From NCBI RefSeq assembly GCF_013364155.1, contig NZ_CP054916.1, positions 8,338,001-8,402,000 on the forward strand: a DNA stretch of 64,000 nt. The letters run 5' to 3'. Both the position numbers and the translations under genes were made by a program. The notes beneath the pieces were generated by a model. It ran no database searches. It was not told the origin of the DNA and saw only the letters and a program-made list of their open reading frames with translations. The stretch comes from Streptomyces sp. NA02950 (lineage in GTDB: Bacteria > Actinomycetota > Actinomycetes > Streptomycetales > Streptomycetaceae). Shown here piece after piece: positions 16,864 to 26,522 of the stretch. Numbering within the stretch: position 1 is the stretch's first letter; each line of letters opens with the position of its first letter.

Positions 16864-18066
16864 GTGCGGGACGAGGACGTCGTCATCGTGGGCGCGGGCG
16901 CGGCCGGGCTCTCACTCGCGTACCGGCTGTGCACGGGGCCGCCGAACACGCGGCCGCCCCGCGTCACCCTGGTCGACGCCCCGCCCGGTCCACTGCGCCC
17001 GCCGGAGCGCACCTGGTGCTACTGGGAGCCGCCGGGCGGTGACTTCGACGACGTGCTCACCGCGTCCTGGGAGCGGCTGCGGGTGCGCGGCCCCGGCGGG
17101 GAGCCGGTGGTGGGACGGCCGGCCGGTCTGCGGTACAAGATGCTCCGATCCGGTGACTTCGAGGCGTTCGTGGCCCGGCGCACCGAGCGGTGTTCCGGGC
17201 TCCGGCGGGTGGTGGCCGCCGTGCACACCGTGGACGACGCGCCGGGCGGCGCCGAGGTACGGGGAGCGGACGCCGCGGGCGAGCCCGTCGTGCTGCGGGC
17301 CCGCTGGGCGTTCGACTCCCGGCCGCCACGGCCGTTGCCACCGGCCCGCACCACGCTCCTCCAGCACTTCCGCGGCTGGTTCGTCCGCACCCCGCGGCCA
17401 TGCTTCGACCCGGCCGTGGCGGACCTCATGGACTTCCGCACCCCACAGCCGCCGCGCGGACTGTCCTTCGGCTACGTGCTGCCGTTCAGTTCCCGCGAAG
17501 CCCTCGTGGAGTACACCGAGTTCTCCCCGTCGGTGCTCGGCGACACCGGGTACGACCGGGCGCTCACCCACTACGTACGGCAGGTGCTCGGTCTGGAGCG
17601 CTGGGAGGTGACGGCCGTCGAGCAGGGGGTGATCCCGATGACCGACGCCCGCTTCCCCCGGCGGACCGGCGCCGCGGTGTTCCGCATCGGTACGGCCGGT
17701 GGCGCCACCCGTCCGTCCACCGGCTACACCTTCGCCGCCGTGCAACGGCAGAGCCGGGCGGTGGCGGAGGCATGGCGGCGCGGGCGGCCCCCGGTGCCGC
17801 CCCGGCCGCATCCGGTGCGCGCCCGGGCGATGGACGCGGTGCTGCTGCGGGCGCTGGCGGCCGGACGGGTGGACGGCGCGGCGTTCTTCACCGGTCTGTT
17901 CCGCCAGGTGCCGATGGAGCGGCTGCTGCGCTTTCTCGACGGGCGCACCCGGGCGGCCGAGGACATCGCCATCGGACTGTGCACCCCTGTGCCCGCCATG
18001 CTGCGCACCGTCGCCGAGCTGCCCTGGCTCCGACGGCGTGCCCCGGCCCCCGCGGAGGCGGTATGA
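16864..18066 (+). CDS. crtY: Lycopene cyclase
   Basis: CrtY-family flavoprotein of 400 residues converting lycopene to beta-carotene. The N-terminal dinucleotide motif VVIVGAGAAGLSLAYRL is at about residues 5-21. Other family features are RTWCYWE, YKMLRSGDFEAF, the PFSSREALVEYTEF stretch and GTAGGATRPSTGYTF. GTG at 16864 has AGGAGG seven bases upstream, which decides the start. First gene of the rightward operon crtY-crtT-crtU. Confidence 0.93.
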   Translation: MRDEDVVIVGAGAAGLSLAYRLCTGPPNTRPPRVTLVDAPPGPLRPPERTWCYWEPPGGDFDDVLTASWERLRVRGPGGEPVVGRPAGLRYKMLRSGDFEAFVARRTERCSGLRRVVAAVHTVDDAPGGAEVRGADAAGEPVVLRARWAFDSRPPRPLPPARTTLLQHFRGWFVRTPRPCFDPAVADLMDFRTPQPPRGLSFGYVLPFSSREALVEYTEFSPSVLGDTGYDRALTHYVRQVLGLERWEVTAVEQGVIPMTDARFPRRTGAAVFRIGTAGGATRPSTGYTFAAVQRQSRAVAEAWRRGRPPVPPRPHPVRARAMDAVLLRALAAGRVDGAAFFTGLFRQVPMERLLRFLDGRTRAAEDIAIGLCTPVPAMLRTVAELPWLRRRAPAPAEAV

Positions 18067-18152
18067 CACCGCGTCAGGCATCGTGGAACACTCGGACATC
18101 GCATCGGAACATGCGGACATCACCTCGAAGCATCCGGCGAAGGGATCCGCGG

Positions 18153-18890
18153 ATGACCCTGCTGCGCGACGCGGAGCTGGCCGCCGCGTTCGACCACGCC
18201 GCGGCCGGCTACGACCGTCTGGTGGCCCTCAACCCCGGCTACCACGCCCATCTGCGCCGCTCCGCCCGCCGCCTGGGACTGCCCGCGCACGGCTCCGGGC
18301 TGCGGCTGCTCGACCTCGGCTGCGGCACCGGGGCGTCCACCGCCGCGCTGCTCCGGGCGGCGCCCGAGGCGGAGATCGTGGCCGTGGACGCGTCGGTGGG
18401 CATGCTGGAGCGGGCCACCGCAAAGCGCTGGCCGCCCCGGGTGCGCTTTGTGCACACTCCGGCGGAACGTCTCTCCGCCACCTGGGGCGCGGGCTCCTTC
18501 GACGCGGTCTTCGCCGCCTACCTCTTCCGCAATGTCACCGATCCGGACGCGCTGCTGGCCACCGTCCGCGGAGTGCTCGTGCCCCACGGGCGGCTGGCGG
18601 TGCACGACTACCTCCTCAGCGGCAACCCCCTGCACCGGGCGGTGTGGACGGCGGTGTGCCGGACCGTCGTCCAGCCCGCCGGGACACTCGCCGGGGACCG
18701 GGCCCTCTACCGCCATCTCCGCCGCAGTGTCGCGGTGTTCGACACCGCGGACGCCTTCAGCGACCGGATGCGGCGGGCGGGCTTCGGCCAGGTCCGGGTG
18801 CTGCCGGTGCCCGGCTGGCAGACCGGTGTGGTGCACACCGTCGTGGGCAGCGCCGCCACCCTCGCACCGGACCTCCGGGCCGTCCGGTGA
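18153..18890 (+). CDS. crtT: Carotenoid-locus SAM-dependent methyltransferase
   Basis: Class I methyltransferase of 245 residues, as found between crtY and crtU in Streptomyces isorenieratene clusters. SAM motif I is LLDLGCGTGAS (about 50-60), with VDASVGMLERA for the acidic post-I residue and an FDAVFAAYLFRNV stretch. Its exact substrate in the pathway is not established. ATG 18153 is preferred: AAGGGA lies seven bases upstream and homology begins MTLLRDAELAAAFDHA. An alternative ATG at 18063 overlaps the crtY stop (ATGA) and would add 30 Arg/Ser/Thr-rich residues. Confidence 0.88.
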   Translation: MTLLRDAELAAAFDHAAAGYDRLVALNPGYHAHLRRSARRLGLPAHGSGLRLLDLGCGTGASTAALLRAAPEAEIVAVDASVGMLERATAKRWPPRVRFVHTPAERLSATWGAGSFDAVFAAYLFRNVTDPDALLATVRGVLVPHGRLAVHDYLLSGNPLHRAVWTAVCRTVVQPAGTLAGDRALYRHLRRSVAVFDTADAFSDRMRRAGFGQVRVLPVPGWQTGVVHTVVGSAATLAPDLRAVR

Positions 18891-20458
18891 CGGCCCCCGG
18901 ACGGCGCGGTGCGGTGGACGGAGCCGTACCGCGCCGGGGCCGCGACCGCCGCGCCCGGATGCTGCCGCCACCGGCCGGACGGCCCCGTATCACCGGGCCC
19001 GCGCCCGGTGTGGGGGTGGCCGGAGGCGGGATCGCCGGACTCGCGGCGGCCACCTGCCTGGCCGAACGCGGCGTGCAGGTCACGCTGTACGAGCGGGAGG
19101 CACATCTCGGCGGACGGCTCGCGGGCTGGCCGGTGCGGCTGGAGGACGGCTCACAGGCCACCATGAGCCGCGGCTTCCACGCCTTCTTCCGGCAGTACTA
19201 CAACCTCCGCGGCCTGCTGCGGCGCACCGACCCCGGGCTCCGCATGCTCACCGGGCTGCCGGACTACCCGCTGCGGCACAGCCGCGGGCTGTACGACAGC
19301 TTCGCCCGGGTGCCCCGCACCCCGCCGCTCAGCGCCCTGGGCTTCGTGGCGCTCAGCCCCAGCTTCGGCCTCCGGGACCTGCTGCGGATGCGTCCGGCCG
19401 CCGCGCTGCCGCTGCTGGACGTACGGGTGCCGCAGGTGTACGAGCGGCTCGACGGCATCAGCGCACAGGAGTTCCTCACCCGGATCCGCTTCCCCGAGGC
19501 CGCGCGGCACCTGGCGTTCGAGGTGTTCTCGCGCAGCTTCTTCGCCGACCCGCGGGAACTCTCCGCCGCCGAACTGGCGTTGATGTTCCACATCTACTTC
19601 CTCGGCTCCGCCGAGGGCCTGCTCTTCGATGTCCCCCGGGAGCCGTTCCCGCAGGCCCTGTGGGAACCGCTGGGCCGCTATCTGACCGGCCACGGGGTGC
19701 GACTGCGGACGGCGAGCCCGGTGGAGTGCCTGGAGCCGGGCCCCGACGGCGGGGTGCGGCTCACCGCGGGCGGTGTCACCCGCCACCACGACGCGGCCGT
19801 ACTGGCGCTGGACACCGACGGGCTGCGCCGGGTGGTGGCGGACTCACCGCGCCTGGGCACCGGCCGGTGGCGGGCCGGGATCGACCGGTTGCGCACCGCG
19901 CCGCCGTTCCTGGTGACCCGGCTGTGGCTGGACCGGCCGGTGCGCACCGACCGCCCCGGCTTCCTGGGCACCAGCGGCTACGGTGCCCTGGACAACGTCA
20001 GCGTGCTGGAGCGGTGGGAGGGCGAGGCCGCCCGCTGGGCCGCTCGCACCGGCGGTTCGGTGGTCGAACTGCACGCGTACGCCGTGGCCCCGGGCGCCGA
20101 CCGCGAGGCCGAACAGGACCGGCTGGTCGCGCAGTTGCACCGGGTCTACCCGGAGACACGGGACGCGCGGATCGTCGGCCACCGCCATGAGTGGCGGGCG
20201 GACTGCCCGCTGTTCCCGGTCGGTGGGTACGGTGGCCGTCCCGCGGTGCGCACCCCCGATCCGGCCGTGGTGCTGGCGGGCGACCTGGTCCGTACCGCCC
20301 TGCCGGTGGCGCTCATGGAACGTGCGGCGACCACCGGTTTCCTCGCCGCGAACGCCCTGCTGGAGCGCTGGGGGGTGCGGGGCCAGACCCTGTGGACGGT
20401 GCCGGAGAAGGGCCGTTCGACGGCCCTGCGCGCGCTGGCCGGGCTGGGCGGCGGCTGA
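18887..20458 (+). CDS. crtU: Beta-carotene desaturase/methyltransferase (isorenieratene synthase)
   Basis: CrtU-type FAD enzyme of 523 residues that aromatises the beta-rings of beta-carotene to give isorenieratene. The FAD motif GVAGGGIAGLAAATCLAERG lies at about 44-63. MSRGFHAFFRQYYNLR, the FEVFSRSFFADPRELSAAEL stretch and the C-terminal AGDLVRTALPVALMERAATT segment are characteristic. Start GTG overlaps the crtT stop by four bases (GTGA at 18887-18890), so translation is coupled. Its 3' end faces the Rieske gene only 22 bases away. Confidence 0.93.
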   Translation: MTAPGRRGAVDGAVPRRGRDRRARMLPPPAGRPRITGPAPGVGVAGGGIAGLAAATCLAERGVQVTLYEREAHLGGRLAGWPVRLEDGSQATMSRGFHAFFRQYYNLRGLLRRTDPGLRMLTGLPDYPLRHSRGLYDSFARVPRTPPLSALGFVALSPSFGLRDLLRMRPAAALPLLDVRVPQVYERLDGISAQEFLTRIRFPEAARHLAFEVFSRSFFADPRELSAAELALMFHIYFLGSAEGLLFDVPREPFPQALWEPLGRYLTGHGVRLRTASPVECLEPGPDGGVRLTAGGVTRHHDAAVLALDTDGLRRVVADSPRLGTGRWRAGIDRLRTAPPFLVTRLWLDRPVRTDRPGFLGTSGYGALDNVSVLERWEGEAARWAARTGGSVVELHAYAVAPGADREAEQDRLVAQLHRVYPETRDARIVGHRHEWRADCPLFPVGGYGGRPAVRTPDPAVVLAGDLVRTALPVALMERAATTGFLAANALLERWGVRGQTLWTVPEKGRSTALRALAGLGGG

Positions 20459-20480
20459 CGGGCGGCGGCACGGCGGAGCG

Positions 20481-21500
20481 TCAGCCCGGGAACCTGCCCG
20501 TGCTGCGCAGCGCCCAGCGCCGTTCCGCGTACGCGAGATCGTCACGCCACAGCCGGGCGGCCGCCGCACGGATCAGCGGGCGGAGCGCGGGAGCCGCGGC
20601 GCGCGCCACGGCGAAGCCCGGCCGGTCCGAGACCGCGACCACCGCCTCGATCACCGCCGTACGGGGCCGCCCCGCCGTGTCGGGCCCCAGGGGCGTGGCG
20701 TGCGTTTCCACGACGGAGCCCTGCCCTTCGCCCGCCACGATGCGCATCACGACCGTACGGGGACCGGGCGCGGTGAACACGGCCCGGACCGGGACGCTGG
20801 CCCGCCCGGCCACCTTGAACGCGACGTCGACCGTGAATCCGTCGCCGTCCGGGACCGCGCCGCTGTCCTGCGCGGGGGTCTTCACCACCGTCAGATCGAC
20901 GAATGAGTACGGGTGCAGCCAGGCGCCGTGCCACGGGTCGAGCCGGTTGGCCACCACGTCCTGCGGTTCGCAGCGGCCGACACCGGTGTAGACGGCGCTG
21001 ACCGCGCGGGCGGGATGCGGTCTGACCGGGACGACCGGCCGCTCCAGCGGGTGTTCCCCACCGGCCCTGTCCAGCCGCACCCAGGCCAGCACCCCGTCGT
21101 CGTACGCGGGGAAGGGCTCCCAGCCCGCGAACGGCCCGCCGTCGAGGGCGAGTCCGTGCCAGCGGCAGATCAGGGTGCCGCAGCGCACCGGGCTGTCCTT
21201 GAGCGGGGCGCCCAGATGCGGACACGCCCCGGGCCCGGCCCGCAGACTGCCGTCGGCGCCCCGCCACGCCACCACCTCGGCACCGGCCACGCTCCGGCCG
21301 AACGGCCGCCCCGGCCGGATGTCACGCGCGGCGGCCAGGACGAACCAGTTGCCGCCGGGCCGGGCCCGGGCGCGGGCCAGCGCGTCGCCGATGAGCGCGG
21401 GTCGGGCCTCGCGCCAGGTGGGCGGCTGCCGTTCCCACGGCACGGGGCCGTGGCGCAGTTGCAGGGCGTAGCGTCCGCGCCGGATGTGAAGGAAGGTCAT
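20481..21500 (-). CDS. Rieske [2Fe-2S] protein of the carotenoid locus (DUF5914-like)
   Basis: Protein of 339 residues. A Rieske domain at about 55-150 carries CPHLG and CRWHG, the CxH...CxxH ligand set with normal spacing. A long C-terminal domain follows ([35 protein letters not shown]), as in DUF5914 proteins of Streptomyces carotenoid clusters. It sits where crtV is expected in the crtE-I-B-V order, and its ATG overlaps the crtB stop (ATGA at 21497-21500). It may be an oxygenase-like tailoring enzyme or an electron carrier for CrtU; neither is shown by the sequence. Confidence 0.82.
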   Translation of the reverse strand: MTFLHIRRGRYALQLRHGPVPWERQPPTWREARPALIGDALARARARPGGNWFVLAAARDIRPGRPFGRSVAGAEVVAWRGADGSLRAGPGACPHLGAPLKDSPVRCGTLICRWHGLALDGGPFAGWEPFPAYDDGVLAWVRLDRAGGEHPLERPVVPVRPHPARAVSAVYTGVGRCEPQDVVANRLDPWHGAWLHPYSFVDLTVVKTPAQDSGAVPDGDGFTVDVAFKVAGRASVPVRAVFTAPGPRTVVMRIVAGEGQGSVVETHATPLGPDTAGRPRTAVIEAVVAVSDRPGFAVARAAAPALRPLIRAAAARLWRDDLAYAERRWALRSTGRFPG

Positions 21501-22501
21501 ACGACGTCCTCCCGTACACACGTCAAAGAGGGCGTTGCGCACGGCACCTGCTCCCCGGTCCGGCCGGTGCGGGCCCGCAGCCGGGCGGCCGCGACCCGCC
21601 CCAGGCCGTCCAGCGCGACCGCGACACGGCGGCGGCGCGGGACGACCGAGCGGCGGTGCACCACGCGGTAGCCGTCCTCCGCGATGGCGTCCAGGATGCC
21701 GCCGTAGAGCACATAGGCGGTGCGGATGCACGGCCGGGAGACCGGGTCGAGTATCGCCAGACCGGGGGCAGCCTCGCGGTACACCCCGCGGGTGAGGTCG
21801 GCGGCGGCCCGCAGCGCGGCCACGATCCGCGGATCGTGGACACCGGTGGCGTGGCTCCACTCCAGCAGCGCCCGGTCCACGCCGTGCGCGGCCAGCAGAT
21901 CGCCGGGCAGATAGACCCGGCCGCGCTCCAGGTCCTCGCCCACGTCCCGCAGGAAGTTGGTGAGCTGGAAGGCGACACCGAGGGCGGCGGCGTGCGGGGC
22001 GGCCTCCGCGCGCGGTACGACGGTGCCGAGCACGGGCAGCATCTGCAACCCGATGACGGCCGCGGAGCCGTGCATATAGGCGCGCAGATCGCCGTAGGTG
22101 GGGTAGTCGGTCACGTCCAGATCGCTGCGCATGGAGGCCATGAAGTCGGTGAAGTGCCGGTGGTCGATGCCGTACACGGCGGCGGTGTGCGCCAGGGCCC
22201 GTACCACCGGATCGTCGCTGCCGCCGGTGCGCAGCCCGGTGGTCAGCCGCACCTGGAGCGCGTCCAGCGCCGCGCCGCGCTCGGCCGGACCGGCGTCGCT
22301 CCCCAGGTCGTCCACGATGTCGTCGGCCCAGCGGGCGAAGCCGTACAGGGCGTGCACCGCGGGTCTGCGGGCCACCGGCAGCAGCCGGGTGGCGAGGAAA
22401 TACGTCTTGCCGTGGTGTGCGTTCAGCGCCCGGCAGCGGGTGTACGCGGCGCGCAGCGCCGGGTCGAGGATGCCCGCGGCGTCCAGCTCCCGTGCGGTCA
22501 T
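21497..22501 (-). CDS. crtB: Phytoene synthase
   Basis: Squalene/phytoene synthase of 334 residues, normal length, joining two GGPP molecules into phytoene. Both Asp-rich Mg2+ sites are present: ADDIVDD (about 60-66) and [18 protein letters not shown] (about 180-197). [13 protein letters not shown] and the [18 protein letters not shown] stretch are also typical. ATG 22501 overlaps the crtI stop (ATGA). Second intact gene of the leftward operon. Confidence 0.94.
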   Translation of the reverse strand: MTARELDAAGILDPALRAAYTRCRALNAHHGKTYFLATRLLPVARRPAVHALYGFARWADDIVDDLGSDAGPAERGAALDALQVRLTTGLRTGGSDDPVVRALAHTAAVYGIDHRHFTDFMASMRSDLDVTDYPTYGDLRAYMHGSAAVIGLQMLPVLGTVVPRAEAAPHAAALGVAFQLTNFLRDVGEDLERGRVYLPGDLLAAHGVDRALLEWSHATGVHDPRIVAALRAAADLTRGVYREAAPGLAILDPVSRPCIRTAYVLYGGILDAIAEDGYRVVHRRSVVPRRRRVAVALDGLGRVAAARLRARTGRTGEQVPCATPSLTCVREDVV

Positions 22502-24051
22502 GCGCCACCGACCTTGCCGGTCAGGGCGGGTGGCCGGGCGGTGGCGCGGGACGGTGGCCTTCTGGTGGCCGACGGCCGCCCGGTGATCCGGAGGGCGGCC
22601 AGCTTGCCGGAGAGCAGGACCGTCGGCACCCCCACACCGGGTGTGGTGCCGCATCCGGCCAGTACCGCGTTGGCCACTCCGCGCACCAGATTGCGGGGCC
22701 GGAACGGGCCGGTCTGAGCGAAGGTGTGCGCGGCGGAGAAGGGGGTGCCCGCCGCATGCCCATCGGCCGCCCAGTCGGCCGGGGTGACCAGGCACTCCTC
22801 CTCGATGGCGGCGCCGAGCCCGGCCAGGCCGCGGCGCTCCAGCTCGGTCAGCAGACCGTCGCGGTACCGGGGTGCCAGCTCCCGCCACGCGCGCGGACCG
22901 GGCCCGATAGCGGTGTTGGGGCACGGCGCGAGGACGTAGTGCAGATGGCGGCCGGGCGGGGCGAGGCCCGGATCGTGGGTGGTCGGGCGGGTGATCAGCA
23001 GGGACGGATCGGTCATCGGCCGCCCGGCGCGGGTGAGTTCGTCGAAGGTGCTCCGCCAGGCCGCGCCGAAGGAGAGGGTGTGGTGCGACAGCTGGGGCCA
23101 GGTGCGGTCGGTGCCCGCGTGCAATACGACCGCCGATGGTGCGTGGCGCAGCCGCAGCGGGCGGCGCGGCCGTCGCCCCAACAGCCGGTAGCAGACCGGC
23201 AGATCGGGGGTGAGGACCACCGCGTCGCAGGGGATGCGGCCGTGGTCGGTGAGGACGGCGGTGACACGGTCCCCGGTGCGTTCCAGCCGGGTGACCCGGT
23301 GCCGGTAGCGCAGTTCGGCACCCGCGTCGGCGGCCGCGGCGGCCAGCGCGCGCGGCAGGGCGTGCATACCACCGCGCGGGAAATACACCCCGGCCACGGT
23401 GTCCATGTACGCGATGACGGCGTACGCGGCCAGCGCCCGCTCGGGCGGCACCCCGACGTACAGCGCCTGGAAGCTGAACACGCGGCGCACCCGCTCGTCG
23501 TCGAGGAAGCGGCCGAGAGTTGCGTCGAGCCGTCCGAAGCCGCCGAGGGCGGCGAGCCGTGCCAGATCGGGATGGAGGAGCTGGAGCGGGGAGTCGTAGT
23601 TGGTGTCGATGAAACGCCGCATCTGGACCACGTAGAGCCGCTCCAGCCAGGCCCGCAGCCGCCGGTAGCCGAGCGCTTCGCGGGGGCCCGCGAACCGGCG
23701 GACCTCCTCCTCCATGGCGGCGGCGCTCGTGTGGACGTCGAGGTGCTCACCATCGGCGAAACGAGCACGGTAGGCCGGGTGCAGGCCGATCAGCTCCAGC
23801 CGGTCGGTGAGCCGGTCGCCGACGGCGGCGAGCGCCTCCTCGATCAGATGCGGCATGGTCAGCACGGTCGGGCCGGTGTCCATCCGGTAGCCACCGCGCT
23901 CGGTCCGTCCGGCCCGCCCGCCGGGCAGGGTGGCTCGCTCCACGACGGTCACCCGGCGTCCGGCACCCAGCAGATGGAGTGCGGCCGCCAGCCCGGACAG
24001 TCCCGCGCCGACCACCACCACATGGTCGGTGCGTCCCTTGACCGTCCTCAT
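22498..24051 (-). CDS. crtI: Phytoene desaturase
   Basis: CrtI-type FAD desaturase of 517 residues, normal length, taking phytoene to lycopene. The N-terminal FAD motif [17 protein letters not shown] (about 11-27) and the [20 protein letters not shown] stretch are followed by the C-terminal signature [23 protein letters not shown] 24051 is chosen because family homology begins there and because a short upstream frame ends in an ATGA overlap with it. The gene normally found upstream, crtE, is absent. Confidence 0.94.
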   Translation of the reverse strand: MRTVKGRTDHVVVVGAGLSGLAAALHLLGAGRRVTVVERATLPGGRAGRTERGGYRMDTGPTVLTMPHLIEEALAAVGDRLTDRLELIGLHPAYRARFADGEHLDVHTSAAAMEEEVRRFAGPREALGYRRLRAWLERLYVVQMRRFIDTNYDSPLQLLHPDLARLAALGGFGRLDATLGRFLDDERVRRVFSFQALYVGVPPERALAAYAVIAYMDTVAGVYFPRGGMHALPRALAAAAADAGAELRYRHRVTRLERTGDRVTAVLTDHGRIPCDAVVLTPDLPVCYRLLGRRPRRPLRLRHAPSAVVLHAGTDRTWPQLSHHTLSFGAAWRSTFDELTRAGRPMTDPSLLITRPTTHDPGLAPPGRHLHYVLAPCPNTAIGPGPRAWRELAPRYRDGLLTELERRGLAGLGAAIEEECLVTPADWAADGHAAGTPFSAAHTFAQTGPFRPRNLVRGVANAVLAGCGTTPGVGVPTVLLSGKLAALRITGRPSATRRPPSRATARPPALTGKVGGA

Positions 24052-24128
24052 CGGCCGCCGCTCCCGGGCGCGGGCACCTCCGGGTCCACGGCAGGGGCCG
24101 GGCTCCGTTCTCCCGCGGTGCGGCGCAT
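24048..24128 (-). CDS. 26-codon leader ORF in the place of crtE
   Basis: An ATG at 24128 has the strong upstream sequence AGGAGAGGAA. It opens a 26-codon frame (MRRTAGERSPAPAVDPEVPA, then PGSGGR) whose TGA overlaps the crtI ATG (ATGA at 24048-24051). The composition (Pro/Ala-rich, no domain) resembles the flexible N-terminus of a larger protein. In related clusters the crtI-proximal gene is crtE, GGPP synthase. I infer that crtE was lost by an internal deletion that kept its start signal and its coupling to crtI. It could instead be a regulatory leader peptide. Confidence 0.5.
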   Translation of the reverse strand: MRRTAGERSPAPAVDPEVPAPGSGGR

Positions 24129-24182
24129 GGCACTTCCTCTCCTGACACGGCCCGGTGGCGGCAGCCGTATCAGGCGGTCCGC

Positions 24183-24210
24183 CACCTCCGACATCTTCGA
24201 CACCTCCGAC
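24183..24210. repeat. Direct repeat upstream of the crtI operon
   Basis: CACCTCCGAC occurs at 24183-24192 and again at 24201-24210 (period 18), 55-82 bases upstream of the leader ORF start. Spacing near two helical turns fits a regulator or sigma-factor site, but no known consensus is recognised. Confidence 0.35.
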
Positions 24211-24254
24211 GGACATACGGTCCGACGACCCGTCGCATCAGGAGATGTGCCCGC

Positions 24255-24983
24255 TCAGAGGGTGGCCGTGTCGCCCCCGCACCCCTTTGGCCCAACCGGC
24301 GTGGTGTTCCGCCACGCGTGGGCGTAGGCCGCGGCGGCCGAACGGGGGTCCTCGGCCGCGCACACCCCGGAGACCACGGCCGCGCCCGCCGCACCGGCGG
24401 CCCGCAGCCGGGGCAGATCGGCCGGGGTGACACCGCCGATGGCGACGGCGGGCAGCGGGCTGAGCCGCACGAGCCGGGCGAAGCCGTCGTGGCCGAGGGC
24501 GGGCGGCGCGTCCGCCTTGGTGCGGGTGGAGTGCAGGGCCCCGATGCCCACATGGTCGACACGGGCGGTGTCCTCGGCCGCCGCCCGCACCTCGCCGGGC
24601 GTGCCCGCGCTGAGCCCGAGCACCGCCTCTCCGCCGATCAGCTCCCGTACGGCGGAGGCGGGCAGGTCCGACTGACCCACATGGACACCCGTCACCCGGG
24701 CACCGGCGGCCCGCGCGGCCAGGAACACATCGACCCGGTCGTTGACGATCAGCGCCACCGGCTCCGGAAGGACCGCGGCCACCTCCAGCACCGTGTGCAG
24801 GAAGTCCCGGCCGTCCGCGTCCTTCTCGCGCACCTGCACCGCGGTGACCCCACCGGCCACGGCGCGGGCCACGGTCTCGGCCACGCTCCGGCCGTGGGCG
24901 GCGCACTGGGCGGTGTCGGTGACCAGATACACCGACAGATCCACCGGCCGTGCCGCGGACGACGGGCTCGGGGCGCCGCTCAT
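24255..24983 (-). CDS. thiE: Thiamine-phosphate synthase
   Basis: ThiE of 242 residues, joining HMP-pyrophosphate and HET-phosphate into thiamine phosphate. TIM-barrel motifs seen: YLVTD near residue 19, AVQVREKD (pyrophosphate-binding Arg/Lys), IVNDRVDVFLA, GVHVGQSDLP, GIGALHSTRTKADAP and AIGGVTPADLP near the C-terminus. The length is slightly above the usual 210-220 because of extra termini. Last gene of the TPP-riboswitch operon, ten bases after thiM. Confidence 0.95.
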   Translation of the reverse strand: MSGAPSPSSAARPVDLSVYLVTDTAQCAAHGRSVAETVARAVAGGVTAVQVREKDADGRDFLHTVLEVAAVLPEPVALIVNDRVDVFLAARAAGARVTGVHVGQSDLPASAVRELIGGEAVLGLSAGTPGEVRAAAEDTARVDHVGIGALHSTRTKADAPPALGHDGFARLVRLSPLPAVAIGGVTPADLPRLRAAGAAGAAVVSGVCAAEDPRSAAAAYAHAWRNTTPVGPKGCGGDTATL

Positions 24984-24993
24984 GAGACCGCGC

Positions 24994-25806
24994 TCATGAG
25001 ATCGCCGCCCGCTCGGTGAGCTCCGACGGCTCCAGCGCGGCGAGGGCGTCCAGGAACGCCACCGCGAAACTCCCGGGGCCCGACGCCTCCCGCGCGGCGA
25101 GCTCGGCGGCCACGGTGTACACGGCCACGGCGGCCACCGTGGTGGCGAACCGGTCCTCGTCCAACGCCGCGAACGCCGCCATCACCGCCCCCAGCGCGCA
25201 GCCGCCGCCGGTGACCCGGGTCAGCAGCGCGTCCCCGTTGGCGATCCGGGCGTGCCGGGTGCCGTCGGTGACCACGTCCACCGGACCGGACACGGCGACC
25301 ACCCCGCCGGTGGTGCGCGCCAGCGCCTCGGCGGCCTGCCGTGCCGCCTCCACCTCGTGCGCGGAGTCCACTCCGCGGCCCCCGTCACCGCCGTCCGCCA
25401 GGGCGATGATCTCGGAGGCGTTGCCGCGGATCACGGTGGGCCGCAGCTCCAGCAGCCGCCGCGCCAGCCCGGTGCGCACCGGCAGGGCGCCGACGGCCAC
25501 CGGGTCCAGCACCCACGGGGTCCCGGCCGCTCCGGCCGCTCGCGCCGCCTCGGCCATGGCGGTGCGCTGCTCCGCGTGCGGCGTGCCCACGTTGACCAGC
25601 ACGCCTGACGCGATCCCGGCGAACGGCCCGGCCTCCTCGGGGATGTCCACCATCGCGGGGGAGGCACCCAGGGCCAGCAGCGCGTTCGCGGTGAATCCGG
25701 TCACGACCGCGTTGGTCAGACACTGCACCAGCGGGGTGGTGTCGCGCACCCGGGCGAGGGCGTGCGCGGCGAAGGCGGTGTGCTCGGGGGCGGTGGAAGG
25801 GTCCAT
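24994..25806 (-). CDS. thiM: Hydroxyethylthiazole kinase
   Basis: ThiM of 270 residues, normal length, phosphorylating 4-methyl-5-(2-hydroxyethyl)thiazole for thiamine salvage. Ribokinase-fold features: [20 protein letters not shown] at about 26-45, [17 protein letters not shown], the [13 protein letters not shown] strand, VIRGNASEI, and [11 protein letters not shown], where most family members have TGTGC. Start ATG 25806. It lies 59 bases after the permease remnant and is read with thiE. Confidence 0.94.
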   Translation of the reverse strand: MDPSTAPEHTAFAAHALARVRDTTPLVQCLTNAVVTGFTANALLALGASPAMVDIPEEAGPFAGIASGVLVNVGTPHAEQRTAMAEAARAAGAAGTPWVLDPVAVGALPVRTGLARRLLELRPTVIRGNASEIIALADGGDGGRGVDSAHEVEAARQAAEALARTTGGVVAVSGPVDVVTDGTRHARIANGDALLTRVTGGGCALGAVMAAFAALDEDRFATTVAAVAVYTVAAELAAREASGPGSFAVAFLDALAALEPSELTERAAIS

Positions 25807-25865
25807 GGCGGAACGCTCCGGAAGGGGTCGGGACGGCGGCGGGGGGACAGGGGCGGCGCCGGACC

Positions 25866-26357
25866 TCACTCCGGCACCGGGCCGAGGCGGCGCGGCTCCC
25901 CGGCGGGCGCGTGGCGGCGCATCCTGAGCGGTGCGTAGACCAGGAGTGCCGCGAGGAAGGCGGTGTAGTAGGCCAGATCGGCGCCGTGCAGCGCCTCGGC
26001 CACCGGGCCCGTGTACAGGCTGGTGTCCATGAACGGTACCGCCGCGGCGAAGGCGGCCGCGAACGCCGGCAGCGCGGGCCACCAGGGCTGCGGGCGGGCG
26101 TTCTCGGTGGCCAGGTCGACCGGCGCGCCACCGCGGGGCCGGGCCCGGGCGAACCAGTCCACGGCCACGACGGCGACGAAACCGGGGATCCAGTAGCCGA
26201 ACAGCCGTCCCGGCCCGCCGTAGCGGTGGGTCTCCGGCACGGGTGCGATACCGCGGGCCTCGACCCGCAGATCCCCCGGGGAGGCGGGCATCCGTCCGTC
26301 GTGGACGGAGGCCGGGGCGGTGGCCGCCGGGCCGCCGGGGGCATGCGGCAATGACAT
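25866..26357 (-). pseudogene. NCS1-type permease with most of its membrane core deleted
   Basis: Open frame of 163 residues. Residues about 30-50 ([20 protein letters not shown]) match the cytoplasmic N-terminus of NCS1 cytosine/HMP-type permeases. From about 52 on it matches only the last quarter of such proteins ([14 protein letters not shown], then [20 protein letters not shown] and a final helix). Roughly 300 residues, including most helices, are missing, and the join is in frame. Two or three helices remain, so transport is unlikely. Position behind a TPP riboswitch and before thiM implies the intact ancestor imported a thiamine precursor. ATG 26357 is nine bases from GGAGGG; the ATG at 26366 lies on top of it. 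Confidence 0.78.
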
Positions 26358-26362
26358 GGGTG

Positions 26363-26440
26363 ACATCCCTCCGCCAGTGCTAACTGGTTCAGGTTCGACG
26401 GGTGTGATCTCAGCCCCCGCAGGGGCACCCCGTGTCCGGG
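26363..26440 (-). promoter_or_regulatory. TPP riboswitch (THI element)
   Basis: On the minus strand the conserved TPP aptamer elements appear in order: ACGGGGTGCC, GGGGCTGAGATCACACCC, then CGAACCTGAACCAGTTAGCA and CTGGCGGAGGGA. These cover both the HMP-binding GCTGAGA loop and the pyrophosphate-binding arm. The 3' end of the aptamer runs into GGAGGG, the ribosome-binding site of the permease remnant, so ligand binding most simply sequesters it and blocks translation. The downstream genes thiM and thiE fit this control. Confidence 0.93.
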
Positions 26441-26522
26441 TAAGGCGGCCCCAGCGTAACCCTTCGATCCATGGCGCCCTTTCCGAGGGCGGTCGGCGGG
26501 GCCACCACGGCCCAGCGGAGCG

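Noticed and set aside
18063..18152. Use of ATG 18063 as the crtT start
   Set aside because: It is coupled to crtY by ATGA, but the extra 30 residues look non-coding and ATG 18153 has the better ribosome site.
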